Source of the DNA: Andalucia godoyi
Lineage: Eukaryota; Discoba; Jakobea; Jakobida; Andaluciidae
Length of the DNA stretch: 64,000 bases
Direction of reading: 5' to 3'
Assembly: GCA_009859145.1 (NCBI GenBank)
Contig: VRVR01000062.1
Location: 89,051-153,050, forward strand
A program made the translations under genes and the position numbers. Below the pieces are notes generated by a model. It saw only the letters and a program-made list of their open reading frames with translations, did no database searches and was not told the DNA's origin. Of this stretch, positions 36,175 through 45,000 are shown in pieces. Positions within the stretch are counted from its first letter, which is position 1. Each line of letters begins with the position of its first letter.

Positions 36175-37611
36175 ATGGTTCTTCATTTGATTGGAATGGC
36201 TGCTGGTGCGCATTCTCATTCGCAGCAGCACTCACAGAACCCGAGCTACAATCCGCAGGCGTGCCAGCGAGACCCGGTGCACAACCCGTTTTCTCTGGAT
36301 GTGCTGTACATGCCGATTCCAGAGACAGTGATGCCGACCGGCAGCTTGTCTGTATCCACTGCGGCGCTGGCCCAGTCGTATGCATGCATGCCGCACTCGA
36401 TTCCTGCGTCGAATGCGGTGGTCACCGGCGGCGCGCTCCTTGTTCTCTCGGCACAGGCAGGACTGCTGCACGAGTCGTACGACGGATGCGATCCCGCAAC
36501 GCCATTCCGGCTTGGGACGGCTTCGCATGCGTTTGTCTCACTTGCAGCACTGCTGGCATCGTCATTGGGACTGATCCCGGCGATGGATGCACCAGTGGCG
36601 CAGTGCATTACCGAGTGGGCAGCCGATCCGTTGAAGGCGCGGATTACGCTGCGGCAGCTGCTTGAGTGCACCTCGACGCTAGACCCGGGATCGATTCAGA
36701 GCCCTGCGCCGCCGTCCAATGCGCTGTGGGCTCCGTGCACGGGAGGGCCGTTCCGATATGGATCGACGCCGTACCAGGTGGTGCTGGAGGTGCTTTCTCG
36801 GGGAGTGACCAGACCAAGCATCGCCGGGTCTGTCGTGCTGGGTGGGCTCGCGATGCCTTGCTCGCTGGACGACTTTATGAACTACTTTTTCAGGGAAAAG
36901 ATCGGAATGCGGTCATTTGTGTTTTCGGTCATGGAGGGTGTTAGCATCAATGCACGAGACGCTGGGCTGATCGGGGATTACATGATTCGCAGGAGATGCG
37001 ATGGACTGATTGCTGACCAGGTTGTCCAATCGCTGTTTGACGGGTCCAAAGTGAATCCGTCATTTGGGTGCGGATGGTGGTGTGCATACTCGGCGGTCGT
37101 CGATCGATCTGGAAAACAGAAAAAGGGCGCTGTCCAGCTGCCAATCGATGTGGAGGCGGCAGTCGGTGAGGCCGGACAGAGAATCTATGTTTCGTTCCGA
37201 CACGGATTCACCGTCGTCCGACTTCCCAAGGAAGCCCGAGGTGAAATTCAAACCGTCTATCCTGCACAACAAGCGGATCTGAAGTCGCAACCAGAGCCGC
37301 AGCCGCAGCCGCAGCCCCAAGCCCCTGTTGTAGGCCAGTACGGAGCATACAGCCTGAGCCCCAGCCCCAGCACCAGCCCTGCTCAACCACAATCGCAGCC
37401 GGCGTATGGACAGGCACAGCAGCCGACGTATGGACAGGCACAGCAGCCGGCGTATGGACAGGCACAACAGCCGGCGTATGGACAACAGGCGTATGGCCAG
37501 CCGCAGATGTATGTGCCTCAGGGTACTCCGTGGTCAGATTACGAGTTTTTGATGGCACTTGCATATGGAGTCCAAGTGCAGCATGTCCAACCGCAGTCCC
37601 AGCGAGGTTGA
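36175..37611 (+). CDS. Degenerate beta-lactamase/serine-hydrolase-fold protein with YGQ-repeat tail
   Basis: 478 residues. Residues about 75-330 follow the plan of class C beta-lactamase/penicillin-binding-fold proteins: FRLGTASHAFVSLAALL at the nucleophile helix, then ITLRQLLECTSTLDPG, then a PFRYGSTPYQVVLEVLSRG segment. However, the catalytic S-x-x-K is S117-H-A-F120, so the general-base lysine is missing, and the Y-x-N motif reads Y-G-S. It is therefore probably a pseudoenzyme. The C-terminal 110 residues are Pro/Gln-rich with AYGQAQQP repeats, a prion-like or adhesive tail. No signal peptide is seen. The beta-lactamase fold binds D-Ala-D-Ala-type ligands in bacteria; whether this protein does is unknown. 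Neighbour of VanX on the same strand. Confidence 0.7.
   Translation: MVLHLIGMAAGAHSHSQQHSQNPSYNPQACQRDPVHNPFSLDVLYMPIPETVMPTGSLSVSTAALAQSYACMPHSIPASNAVVTGGALLVLSAQAGLLHESYDGCDPATPFRLGTASHAFVSLAALLASSLGLIPAMDAPVAQCITEWAADPLKARITLRQLLECTSTLDPGSIQSPAPPSNALWAPCTGGPFRYGSTPYQVVLEVLSRGVTRPSIAGSVVLGGLAMPCSLDDFMNYFFREKIGMRSFVFSVMEGVSINARDAGLIGDYMIRRRCDGLIADQVVQSLFDGSKVNPSFGCGWWCAYSAVVDRSGKQKKGAVQLPIDVEAAVGEAGQRIYVSFRHGFTVVRLPKEARGEIQTVYPAQQADLKSQPEPQPQPQPQAPVVGQYGAYSLSPSPSTSPAQPQSQPAYGQAQQPTYGQAQQPAYGQAQQPAYGQQAYGQPQMYVPQGTPWSDYEFLMALAYGVQVQHVQPQSQRG
37396..37482 (+). repeat. 24-bp coding tandem repeat
   Basis: About 3.6 copies of a 24-bp unit, encoding AYGQAQQP (one copy TYGQ). It lies in the tail of the serine-hydrolase-like protein; copies are almost identical. 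Confidence 0.85.
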
Positions 37612-37647
37612 TCGCTCTTTTTGTTTTGCATGTTTTTGTGAATTCGC

Positions 37648-37653
37648 AATAAA
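37648..37653 (+). terminator. Probable polyadenylation signal
   Basis: AATAAA 37 bases after the stop of the serine-hydrolase-like gene. Confidence 0.45.
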
Positions 37654-37866
37654 AAGTTACGTAGTGTATCGACGACCGGTATTTTTCTTTACTTGGTAGA
37701 AAAACGCACGCGACCTGCTGTTTACTGTACACGAGCTCCTGAAGCAAGCACAAGCAGTTCGCCGCAGTGAATCACATTTGCCACTCGTCTGATCAGAGGC
37801 AAGAAGAAGCAATGAGGCAAAAAAGGAAGCGAAAAGAAGAAGATCACGAGAAGAGGATACCGATAG

Positions 37867-38439
37867 ATGAACTCGTTGGTAGATCTGTCGAAGCTGGATC
37901 CGACGATTGTGCTCGACATCCGGTACGCCACAGCCGACAATTTCACGCACAGTGCCGTGTACCCGCCTCCTTCTGCAACGTGTTCGCTGGCGTATCTTGT
38001 GAGCGATGCGGCGAGAGGGCTTGTTGCCGCACACCGGTATCTACACGACCACCACAGCGGCCTGCGCATCAAAGTGTGGGATGCATACCGGCCGTTGCAC
38101 GTCCAGCGACTGTTCTGGGGTCTTGTCCCAGATACTCGTTTTGTGGCAGATCCTGCCGTTGGGTCCAAGCACAACCGTGGCTGTGCAGTGGATGCTACGA
38201 TTGTGGATGCCAGTGGCCAGAACGAGCTGGACATGGGCACAGGATTTGATGAGTTTTCCGAGCGAGCGTCCGTGTCGCACGTGGACGGCCTCACCGCGCA
38301 GCAGCTGCAAAATCGACAGTTGCTCTGGGACGCAATGCACCGTGCCGGATTCACAGTGCACCCAAGCGAATGGTGGCATTTTGACTTTCACGGATGGGAA
38401 TCATACCCAATTCTCGACATTCCCTTTGACCACCTTTGA
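37867..38439 (+). CDS. vanX: D-alanyl-D-alanine dipeptidase, VanX/DdpX type (M15)
   Basis: 190 residues, the usual length of bacterial VanX/DdpX enzymes, which hydrolyse the free D-Ala-D-Ala dipeptide. The zinc and catalytic residues are all there: H102 and D109 in SKHNRGCAVD, E168 and H171 in SEWWHF, and R75 in WDAYRP. Their spacings (7 and 3) equal those of the known enzymes. MGTGFDEF and the N-R-x-L-L segment are also family features. There is no signal peptide, so a cytosolic enzyme is expected. Eukaryotic VanX copies are rare; one in a phagotrophic amoeba is thought to help in digesting bacterial walls. Transfer from bacteria is inferred. ATG 37867 fits the family start. Confidence 0.9.
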   Translation: MNSLVDLSKLDPTIVLDIRYATADNFTHSAVYPPPSATCSLAYLVSDAARGLVAAHRYLHDHHSGLRIKVWDAYRPLHVQRLFWGLVPDTRFVADPAVGSKHNRGCAVDATIVDASGQNELDMGTGFDEFSERASVSHVDGLTAQQLQNRQLLWDAMHRAGFTVHPSEWWHFDFHGWESYPILDIPFDHL

Positions 38440-38963
38440 CCCCTCTCTCTTTCTCGCCTTCTCGCCTTCTCGCCTTCTCGCCTTCTCGCCTTCTCGCCTT
38501 CTCGTCTTCTCGCCTTCTCGCCTGCTTTCCACTCCAATAAAACATCGAAATCCAACGCGCGGTGTGGGGGAGATAGGACTGTCCTGCCGACTGTAAAAAG
38601 AAAAACGAACGGAAAAAGCCAAAAAAATAATAATAGAAATCCGTTAATCGACGAATCGACAATCGTCAATTCCGTAGTTCGTACTATGGAAAACATGAAA
38701 ACTGAGGAAATACTCCGGTTCTTTGATCACTGATGGCTGATCTACATTGTCGTCGTCGTCGCTGTCGTTGTTTCCCTTTTTATTGTTATTGGTTTTTTAA
38801 ATATTACTTTTGATGTCAAAAAAATCAAAAAGAAAAATTCCCTCGAGTTTTCGTTATCTTTTAGTTTGAAAAAAGAAGGGGGATTATTATTATATCATCA
38901 TCATCATCATCATAATAATAATATTTTTTTGCTTTCTTCTTCTTTGGGTTCAGTCGAAACAGG
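38440..38963. other. Intergenic region between VanX and Tubby genes
   Basis: It holds an 8-bp tandem repeat just after the VanX stop, an AATAAA at 38536-38541, and a T/A-rich leader with a CAT run near 38895. The minus-strand frames that read the 8-bp repeat are artefacts. Confidence 0.55.
38451..38522 (+). repeat. 8-bp tandem repeat, nine copies
   Basis: TTCTCGCC repeated nine times with one C-to-T change, directly in the 3' flank of VanX. Reads Arg/Glu-rich on the opposite strand. Confidence 0.92.
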
Positions 38964-40397
38964 ATGTTTTACCGTGACGAGTATGATGCGAGTGGCGAGC
39001 GGCCGTCGTCTTCAGCGGCTGTGAGCGGTCGTGCAAATGCGCCTCCCGGGGCAGTGTATGATGATGAACTGTCCTCGGAAGATGCAGTCATTGCGCAGAA
39101 GATGGAGCGGATGAAGATGGCTGCACAGCGACGGCCGGGTTCTGCACGGCCCAATGCGCTGCGTGTCCAGACACCCGTTCTGCCACCACCTTCGTCTTCG
39201 TCGGCCGCCCAACAAGGGCAGTCAGGGCTTTTCTCGCCGTCAAGGTCCGGCTTACAGTCACAATCACAGTCGCAGTCGCAGTCGGCGGGCCAGATGGGCG
39301 GGAGGTCGCTTGCGGAGGAGTTTGCCGCAGAGCAAGCCAGACATCTTGCGCCGTCGCAGCGAGCGCAAGCTGCGTCTTCATCCTTTTCTGCGTCGTCATC
39401 GGGGTCTGGAGCTGGGATGCTTCAGTTCCAGTCACCGAGTGATGATGAAGAGTCGAATGACATTGACGGTGTGCAGGATATCCACGACGCCACGGGTTCT
39501 GGATCTCTGAAAGCAATGGCGAGTAATGCAAACAACAACAACAACAACAACAAGGATCTGCCAGTGGGGCCTGCACCGCTCATGACTCCGTCAAGCAGGT
39601 CTTCTTCGTCGGCTGTGCGAGCAAGTGCGTTTGCAGCGGCAGAAGTGAAGCTTGATCTGTCTGGAAATCGAGCCGAGGCGCTGTTTGGACCGGCTCCAAA
39701 GGGCGGCCGTGTGCAGTGTTATGTCAGGAGAATCAAGGGGGGTCTCAAGAAATGGAGGCCGCAGTACTACATGTACATGCAGGACGGAGATGCATTTCTG
39801 CTGGCTGCAAAGAAGAGGGGTGGAAACAAGACGGCTTCGTATCTCGTGAGCTTGTCCCAGGACGCGCTGGCGCGGGACTCGGAACATTATTTTGGGAAGC
39901 TCAGATCAAACTTCCTTGGAACAGAGTTTCGGCTGTATGACAATGGAGAGAACCCAGAGAAGGGGAAGAAGGGCTTGGCGCGCAGGGACCTGGGAATCGT
40001 GCTTTACGAACCAAATCTCCTTGGCAATAAGGGGCCGCGCAGGATGACGGTCGTGGTTCCGCAGGCCGAGGTGGAAGTCCGGCCGCGAACCGAAAAGGAT
40101 TCCATCTATGAACGATTCAAGCAGGCGCGCCTGGAGGATCTTGCGTGTCTGCGCAACAAGGAGCCGGTGTGGAACGATCACTTGAAAGCGTATGTCCTCA
40201 ATTTCGGTGGCCGCGTCACCATGGCATCTGTCAAGAACTTCCAGCTCATCGATGCCGACAGGCCGTCTGATGTCATCATGCAGTTCGGAAAGGTTGACGA
40301 GAATACGTTTACCCTCGACTTTGCGAATCCCTTGTCCGCACTTCAAGCGTTTCTAATCGCGCTCTCCTCGTTTGACCACAAGCTTGCCTGCGAGTGA
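38964..40397 (+). CDS. Tubby-like protein (TULP)
   Basis: 477 residues. The tubby domain fills about 235-477: CYVRRIKGGLKKWRPQYYMYM, FLLAAKKR, YFGKLRSNFLGTEFRLYDNG, then RRDLGIVLYEPNLLG. It closes with LNFGGRVTMASVKNFQL, the strand/helix signature of the family. The domain binds PI(4,5)P2; TULP3-like proteins also bridge IFT-A and membrane cargo into cilia. The N-terminal half is Ser/Gln-rich, with an early helix (EDAVIAQKMERMKMAAQRRP) in the position where TULP3 binds IFT-A; that use is inferred. It is next to CFAP298 and CFAP44. Start ATG 38964 is unambiguous. Confidence 0.9.
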   Translation: MFYRDEYDASGERPSSSAAVSGRANAPPGAVYDDELSSEDAVIAQKMERMKMAAQRRPGSARPNALRVQTPVLPPPSSSSAAQQGQSGLFSPSRSGLQSQSQSQSQSAGQMGGRSLAEEFAAEQARHLAPSQRAQAASSSFSASSSGSGAGMLQFQSPSDDEESNDIDGVQDIHDATGSGSLKAMASNANNNNNNNKDLPVGPAPLMTPSSRSSSSAVRASAFAAAEVKLDLSGNRAEALFGPAPKGGRVQCYVRRIKGGLKKWRPQYYMYMQDGDAFLLAAKKRGGNKTASYLVSLSQDALARDSEHYFGKLRSNFLGTEFRLYDNGENPEKGKKGLARRDLGIVLYEPNLLGNKGPRRMTVVVPQAEVEVRPRTEKDSIYERFKQARLEDLACLRNKEPVWNDHLKAYVLNFGGRVTMASVKNFQLIDADRPSDVIMQFGKVDENTFTLDFANPLSALQAFLIALSSFDHKLACE

Positions 40398-40610
40398 GAT
40401 TAAATACAACCTGGTTTTAAAAACATAATGATAATAATAATTATTATTACCTCCTCCTCCTCCTCCTTCTTCTTTTGTTGTTCCTGTGTTTGTTTTCATT
40501 TATTTATTCATTCATTTGCTTCATGCATGGATTTCGTTGTATTCGAGTATGTACGGTTCATCGGTGTAGGAGCATACGGCGACGTGGTGGGATCCTATCC
40601 AGGCGATTTC

Positions 40611-41450
40611 TCAGAGACGGATGCCGCCGGTGCCAGAGAATGCTTTTTTGAGGGCTTTTGGATCTGCCCAGGGAGCATTTGACGTAGCTGCCGCGTCCTC
40701 TGCTTCTTCTGCCATCTTCTTTGCCTCTTCTTGCTTCTTATAGTAGTACGCCATCATCTCCTTTTGGGCTTGTGGATCGATCTGCGGTTCTCGCGCAGGT
40801 GGTCCTGATCCCTTCTTTGCAATCTTGACGAGCACTTTGGTCTTTTCATTTTTCCCAACAAAATCAGCGAGAGTTTTTTCGCGCAGAAGCTGCTTTCCAG
40901 CCCACCATAGCATTGCCGAGGATGGCTCGAGTACGTCTTTGGCAACCTGGCCGTCAAGATGCTCCTTGTCTGCAATCGCCTCCATCACCGGGTCGTGTTC
41001 TGGCAGACCAGCAGGGAAGCAGATGGCGACGGCTCCTCGGACCAAGTCAAAGGAGTCCTTCACAATCTTTTCTGTAAGGCAGATCTTGTACGTGATGTTC
41101 TCCTTGCCCACGTTCTTTAGAGCGTCGCGACACGCATTCCGCAGCACATTGGCCTGGTGCTCGCCAAGCGGAGCCTCGATCCGGTGCCCCAAAGGATCTT
41201 TCCCGCCTTGCTCAGCGTCCTTCACTTCCTCAAGCGACAGCTCCTTCATGTGCAAACTGTCCAGCTCTTCCACCGACTTGATTGGCCCGTGTGCAATAAG
41301 ATCTTCGCAGTGATCCTTCAATCGCTCCAACCGACCAATGTCGTTCACAAGTGCAGCGATCGTAGTCGACAACGAGTCCATCGAAACGCCACTCGCCGTC
41401 TCATACAAGAACAAATCTCGCTCGTTCCGCTTCACATGCAGAAGTACCAT
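40611..41450 (-). CDS. CFAP298: CFAP298 (C21orf59/Kurly) ciliary assembly factor
   Basis: 279 residues, close to the human length. The start MVLLHVKR and the internal blocks IKSVEELD, LVRGAVAICFPAGLP, AMLWWAGKQLLREKTLADFVGKNEKTK, GPPAREP, MMAYYYKKQEE and APWADPKALKKAF are those of the C21orf59/Kurly family. The protein is cytoplasmic and needed for outer and inner dynein-arm assembly and for cilium polarity in animals. The gene is convergent with Tubby and divergent from CFAP44, so three cilium genes are adjacent. ATG 41450 matches the family start exactly. Confidence 0.93.
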   Translation of the reverse strand: MVLLHVKRNERDLFLYETASGVSMDSLSTTIAALVNDIGRLERLKDHCEDLIAHGPIKSVEELDSLHMKELSLEEVKDAEQGGKDPLGHRIEAPLGEHQANVLRNACRDALKNVGKENITYKICLTEKIVKDSFDLVRGAVAICFPAGLPEHDPVMEAIADKEHLDGQVAKDVLEPSSAMLWWAGKQLLREKTLADFVGKNEKTKVLVKIAKKGSGPPAREPQIDPQAQKEMMAYYYKKQEEAKKMAEEAEDAAATSNAPWADPKALKKAFSGTGGIRL

Positions 41451-42031
41451 TTTTCTTTTTCTTTCAAAGGTCCATAAATTTAAATTAATAAATTAATAAA
41501 ATAAATTAAAATGTATTCATGCGTTCGAATAATAGAAGTCTTCGTTGCGTAAGAACTGATGGGGATAAAAAACCAAAAACCCAATCGACCGGTTTCACCA
41601 GGTTTTTCACTTGGAGTTGATGCTGGATGCTGGATGCTAGGACTCTCGCAAACCGTTTGAGCATTGGACAAGGCCCTCGTTTTCCGTTTTCTCTCTGTTG
41701 CATTTTTCACCAACTCGGAACGTTTCAAAATCTTTTCTGCTAGTCTCTGTTTCTGTCTTTTGTAGCAGTGGTTGTTGCTGAAGAACGCATTTTTATTCTG
41801 TTGGTATTCGGAAAGCAGAGAGGGAAAAAAAGAGGACAGCACCAAAACTTTATCGTTTTAAATTACCGTTTTTTGCTTTTGTTTTTTGTTTTTGTTTTTT
41901 GTTTTGGGTGCAACAGTGTGTGTACCCTGTCCTGTCGCTTCTTTCTTTGCACCTCGCGTTATCTTGGTTTCTTTTTTCATTTTTTTACTTTCCCTTTTCC
42001 GCTGACATTTTCCGCTTGTATTTCGCAGGGA
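41451..42031. other. Shared upstream region of CFAP298 and CFAP44
   Basis: A 581-bp divergent spacer between two cilium genes, very T-rich on the CFAP44 side and ending TTTCGCAGGG before the start. A 5' intron cannot be excluded. A plus-strand frame from a GTG at 41768 joins CFAP44 in frame but encodes only Phe/Leu-rich leader. Confidence 0.5.
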
Positions 42032-45000
42032 ATGTCTCTTAGTCCACAGCAGCAGCTGACGATTATCCGTTCGCTGGGATTTGACCCTGACCGCCGCTTT
42101 TCGATTGTGCCGCTTGACGAGTCGACATTTATCCTTCCGGCTGGACATGGGCTGTTTCTGGTGAGTCTTCTTGGTGCGAGTGCTGGCGCGTCCGCGAGTG
42201 CGACGTATGTTGCGCTTCCGCAGATCCCGCGCGCATCGGGTGTGGTCTGTGCTGCATTGAGTCCGGATAACATGGTGATTGCACTCGGTCTGCGCGGGCA
42301 GTCGCCGCCTATTCTTCTGATTGACAAGAGGGATTTGGTCTCTACGCAAACAGTCACTGTCAGGGCGTCGTTGCCAGAGGGCACGGAGCGGAGCTATGCA
42401 TCGCTGGCATTCAGTCCAGATGGCACGCTGCTTGCTTCGGTAGGAAGTGCGCCGGACTACTTGATCACAGTGTGGAACGTGGCGACTGCGTCCACGTTGC
42501 TGAGGGCAAAGGCTTTTGGACAAGAAGTATTTCGTGTTGCATTTGCTCCCGCCGAGCTGCCAGGAGTGCTGACCACATCAGGATCTGGACACATTCGATT
42601 CTGGAAGATGGCACGGACATTCACTGGACTCAAGCTGCAGGGCGCCGTTGGAAAGTTTGGAAAGATTGAGATTTCCGATGTCGCTGGTTTCGTGCAACTC
42701 CCGGACTCCAAGGTTGTTTCCGGTTCTGAGAGCGGCTCGCTGTTGATTTGGGACGACGGACATGTCAAAGCGACGATCAGGGCTCACGATCAAGGTGCAA
42801 TGGTAGAGTTTGTGCATCTCACGCAAGTGAACGGCAGGAGAGTGATATTGTCTGCTGGACACGATGGTCGCATCCGGGTGTGGAACGCAGATGTGATTGA
42901 CATGGCCGAGGTGGATGACGAGGAAAAGCCGTTTGAGATGAACTGGATGTCGTCCGTGCGGTTCTTGAGAGAGAGTCTGTTTGACAAGCACCAACAGGTG
43001 CCCGTACTGATTCGCTCCGTATCTATTCTCGGTGTCGCTGGAGACGGGAAGCATCGCATTGCAATTGTCGATGGAAATGGCGCACTGGTGCATGCCTCAG
43101 TCGATTTTTCAGAGAATTCCGAGGAGCAGATCGTCGTTGTCGATACCATACAGTCATCACATGGGCAAGGTGCTGCATGTTTTGGAGTCTTTGACGGAGA
43201 CGTGTTTCTTTCTGGAGGACGAGACAATGTCGTGTCTGTGTACTTGCCGAAGGTGTCCCGAGGAAGCGCAGAAGGATCATTGCGATCGCTGCGGTTTTTG
43301 GGCAGCGGCGGCTTAACTTGCATTGCGCGATCTGTCTTCAGATCTGTGCCCTGCGTTCTCGCCGGATTTGGGGATGGGCATGTGCGCATTTTCTCTGTCG
43401 CAAATTCTGTAGTGACCCTGCTTGCTGTGTCCAGGCCTCTCAGTTCACCTGTGAACTTCATACTCCCAATTCCAGAACGAGATGTTGTGATTGTTGCGGG
43501 CGATAAGCGCATATTTGTTCTTCGAACCAGTCCACGACCCCAAGAAGGCTCGTTTCAACTGCCTTCGGAAGCTGGGAAGCCGAAGACATCGGGCCAGCCT
43601 TCCAGCTTTGGGCTATTTCCACTGGGATTCTTCGACTGGGATACCTCCGTCGTATCCCTGGGAGCTGGTCGAACGCCTTCCGACATTCTCATCGGCACGA
43701 AGTCCACCATTGTCGAAATTAGGCTCCCATCAGAATCGGCAGTTCCTTCCGAGGACCTCCGTGAGTCCTATCGCCTGGCTCTTGGAGCTTCAGTTCCTTA
43801 TCGATTTCGAACCAGCCTTCCTCCGAAACAGAGTGAAAAGCTGCCTTCCAATGATGCCGCTTCCGAAGCACCCAAGTCTGGCGATGCCTCGGCGGAGGAT
43901 GTCATTCCCGAGGCAGATGTCATGGTGACAGAGGACATCATTCAGCTGCACCGGCTGTCATCAGGAAAGATTTTTGTTGCGCTAGCGTCAACGGGTATTG
44001 TTGAATACTCGGGATCCCATTTCCACTCAAATGTTACGGAGGTCCCCTTTGAGTATTTTGCAAAGCTCATTTTCAGCATGCCCAACATCACGCGATTTAC
44101 CGTTGATGAGGAGCGGTCGGTGGTGGTTGTGCATACTTTGTTGTCGACTTTCATCTTTTCTTATGCAACCGGTTCTCTGGTTGCATCATTTTCCGTCCAC
44201 GACTCGCCGACTGTTGGATGCTCGATATCTCCGTCTGGCTTGTACGTGTATTCCGTTGCTTCATCGGGCCACCTTGCGGTGATGTCGCTGCAGTCGTCGT
44301 TTGAGCCTTCACAGCAAATACCGCCTTTTATTGACGAAGGAGGCATGAAAGCAAATATCGACAACTTGCTGAATGGAAGAGTTGTGGAGGATGTTGAATG
44401 CAAGTACGACATGGAAGAAGAAAAACTAAAGGCGGAAGCGGAAGCGCAGCGTTCTGCTGCAGAAAAGCGCAAGGATGCCATGCGAAAGAAGATTGCAGAA
44501 CTTCGCCAGTTTTTCGTATCATTGAAACTCAAAGGCGGTTCTGGAATCGCGGATGATGTCTGGGAATCTGTGGACCCTGAGCTGACAGAAACGCTCAGAC
44601 GCAAGTTTGGCAGACGGTTAGAATGTCTTGAAAAAGAACTTGCGCTGGAAATGGAGGAATCGACTCTCAAATTGAACAAGGTCAAAAGCATCATGTTGGA
44701 CTCTCTCGAGGTTGAGCGGGTCCGAGTGAAGTCGTTCAGCTACGATCTTCTCTATTACTTCTCATCCTCCAAGAGATGGTCCGTGTCTTCTTTCCGAACT
44801 CCAAAACTTCCTCCTATTGTTATCCAAGAACTTGAGAAGGTTCACAACTGGCTCTCAGAGCATGCGGCAAAGCCCCGAATGGACAGCCCGACGCATGATA
44901 GCATCGATGACGACGATGTGCAGAGTCATGGACAGAACGACGTCAAGGAGGAGGATTTGCCAATTGAAGAGCGCAAGGCGCGTCGCAGAGAGCGCTGGGC

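Noticed and set aside
38388-38696. Arg/Glu-rich minus-strand frames after the VanX gene
   Set aside because: They translate the 8-bp TTCTCGCC repeat, giving artificial charged repeats.
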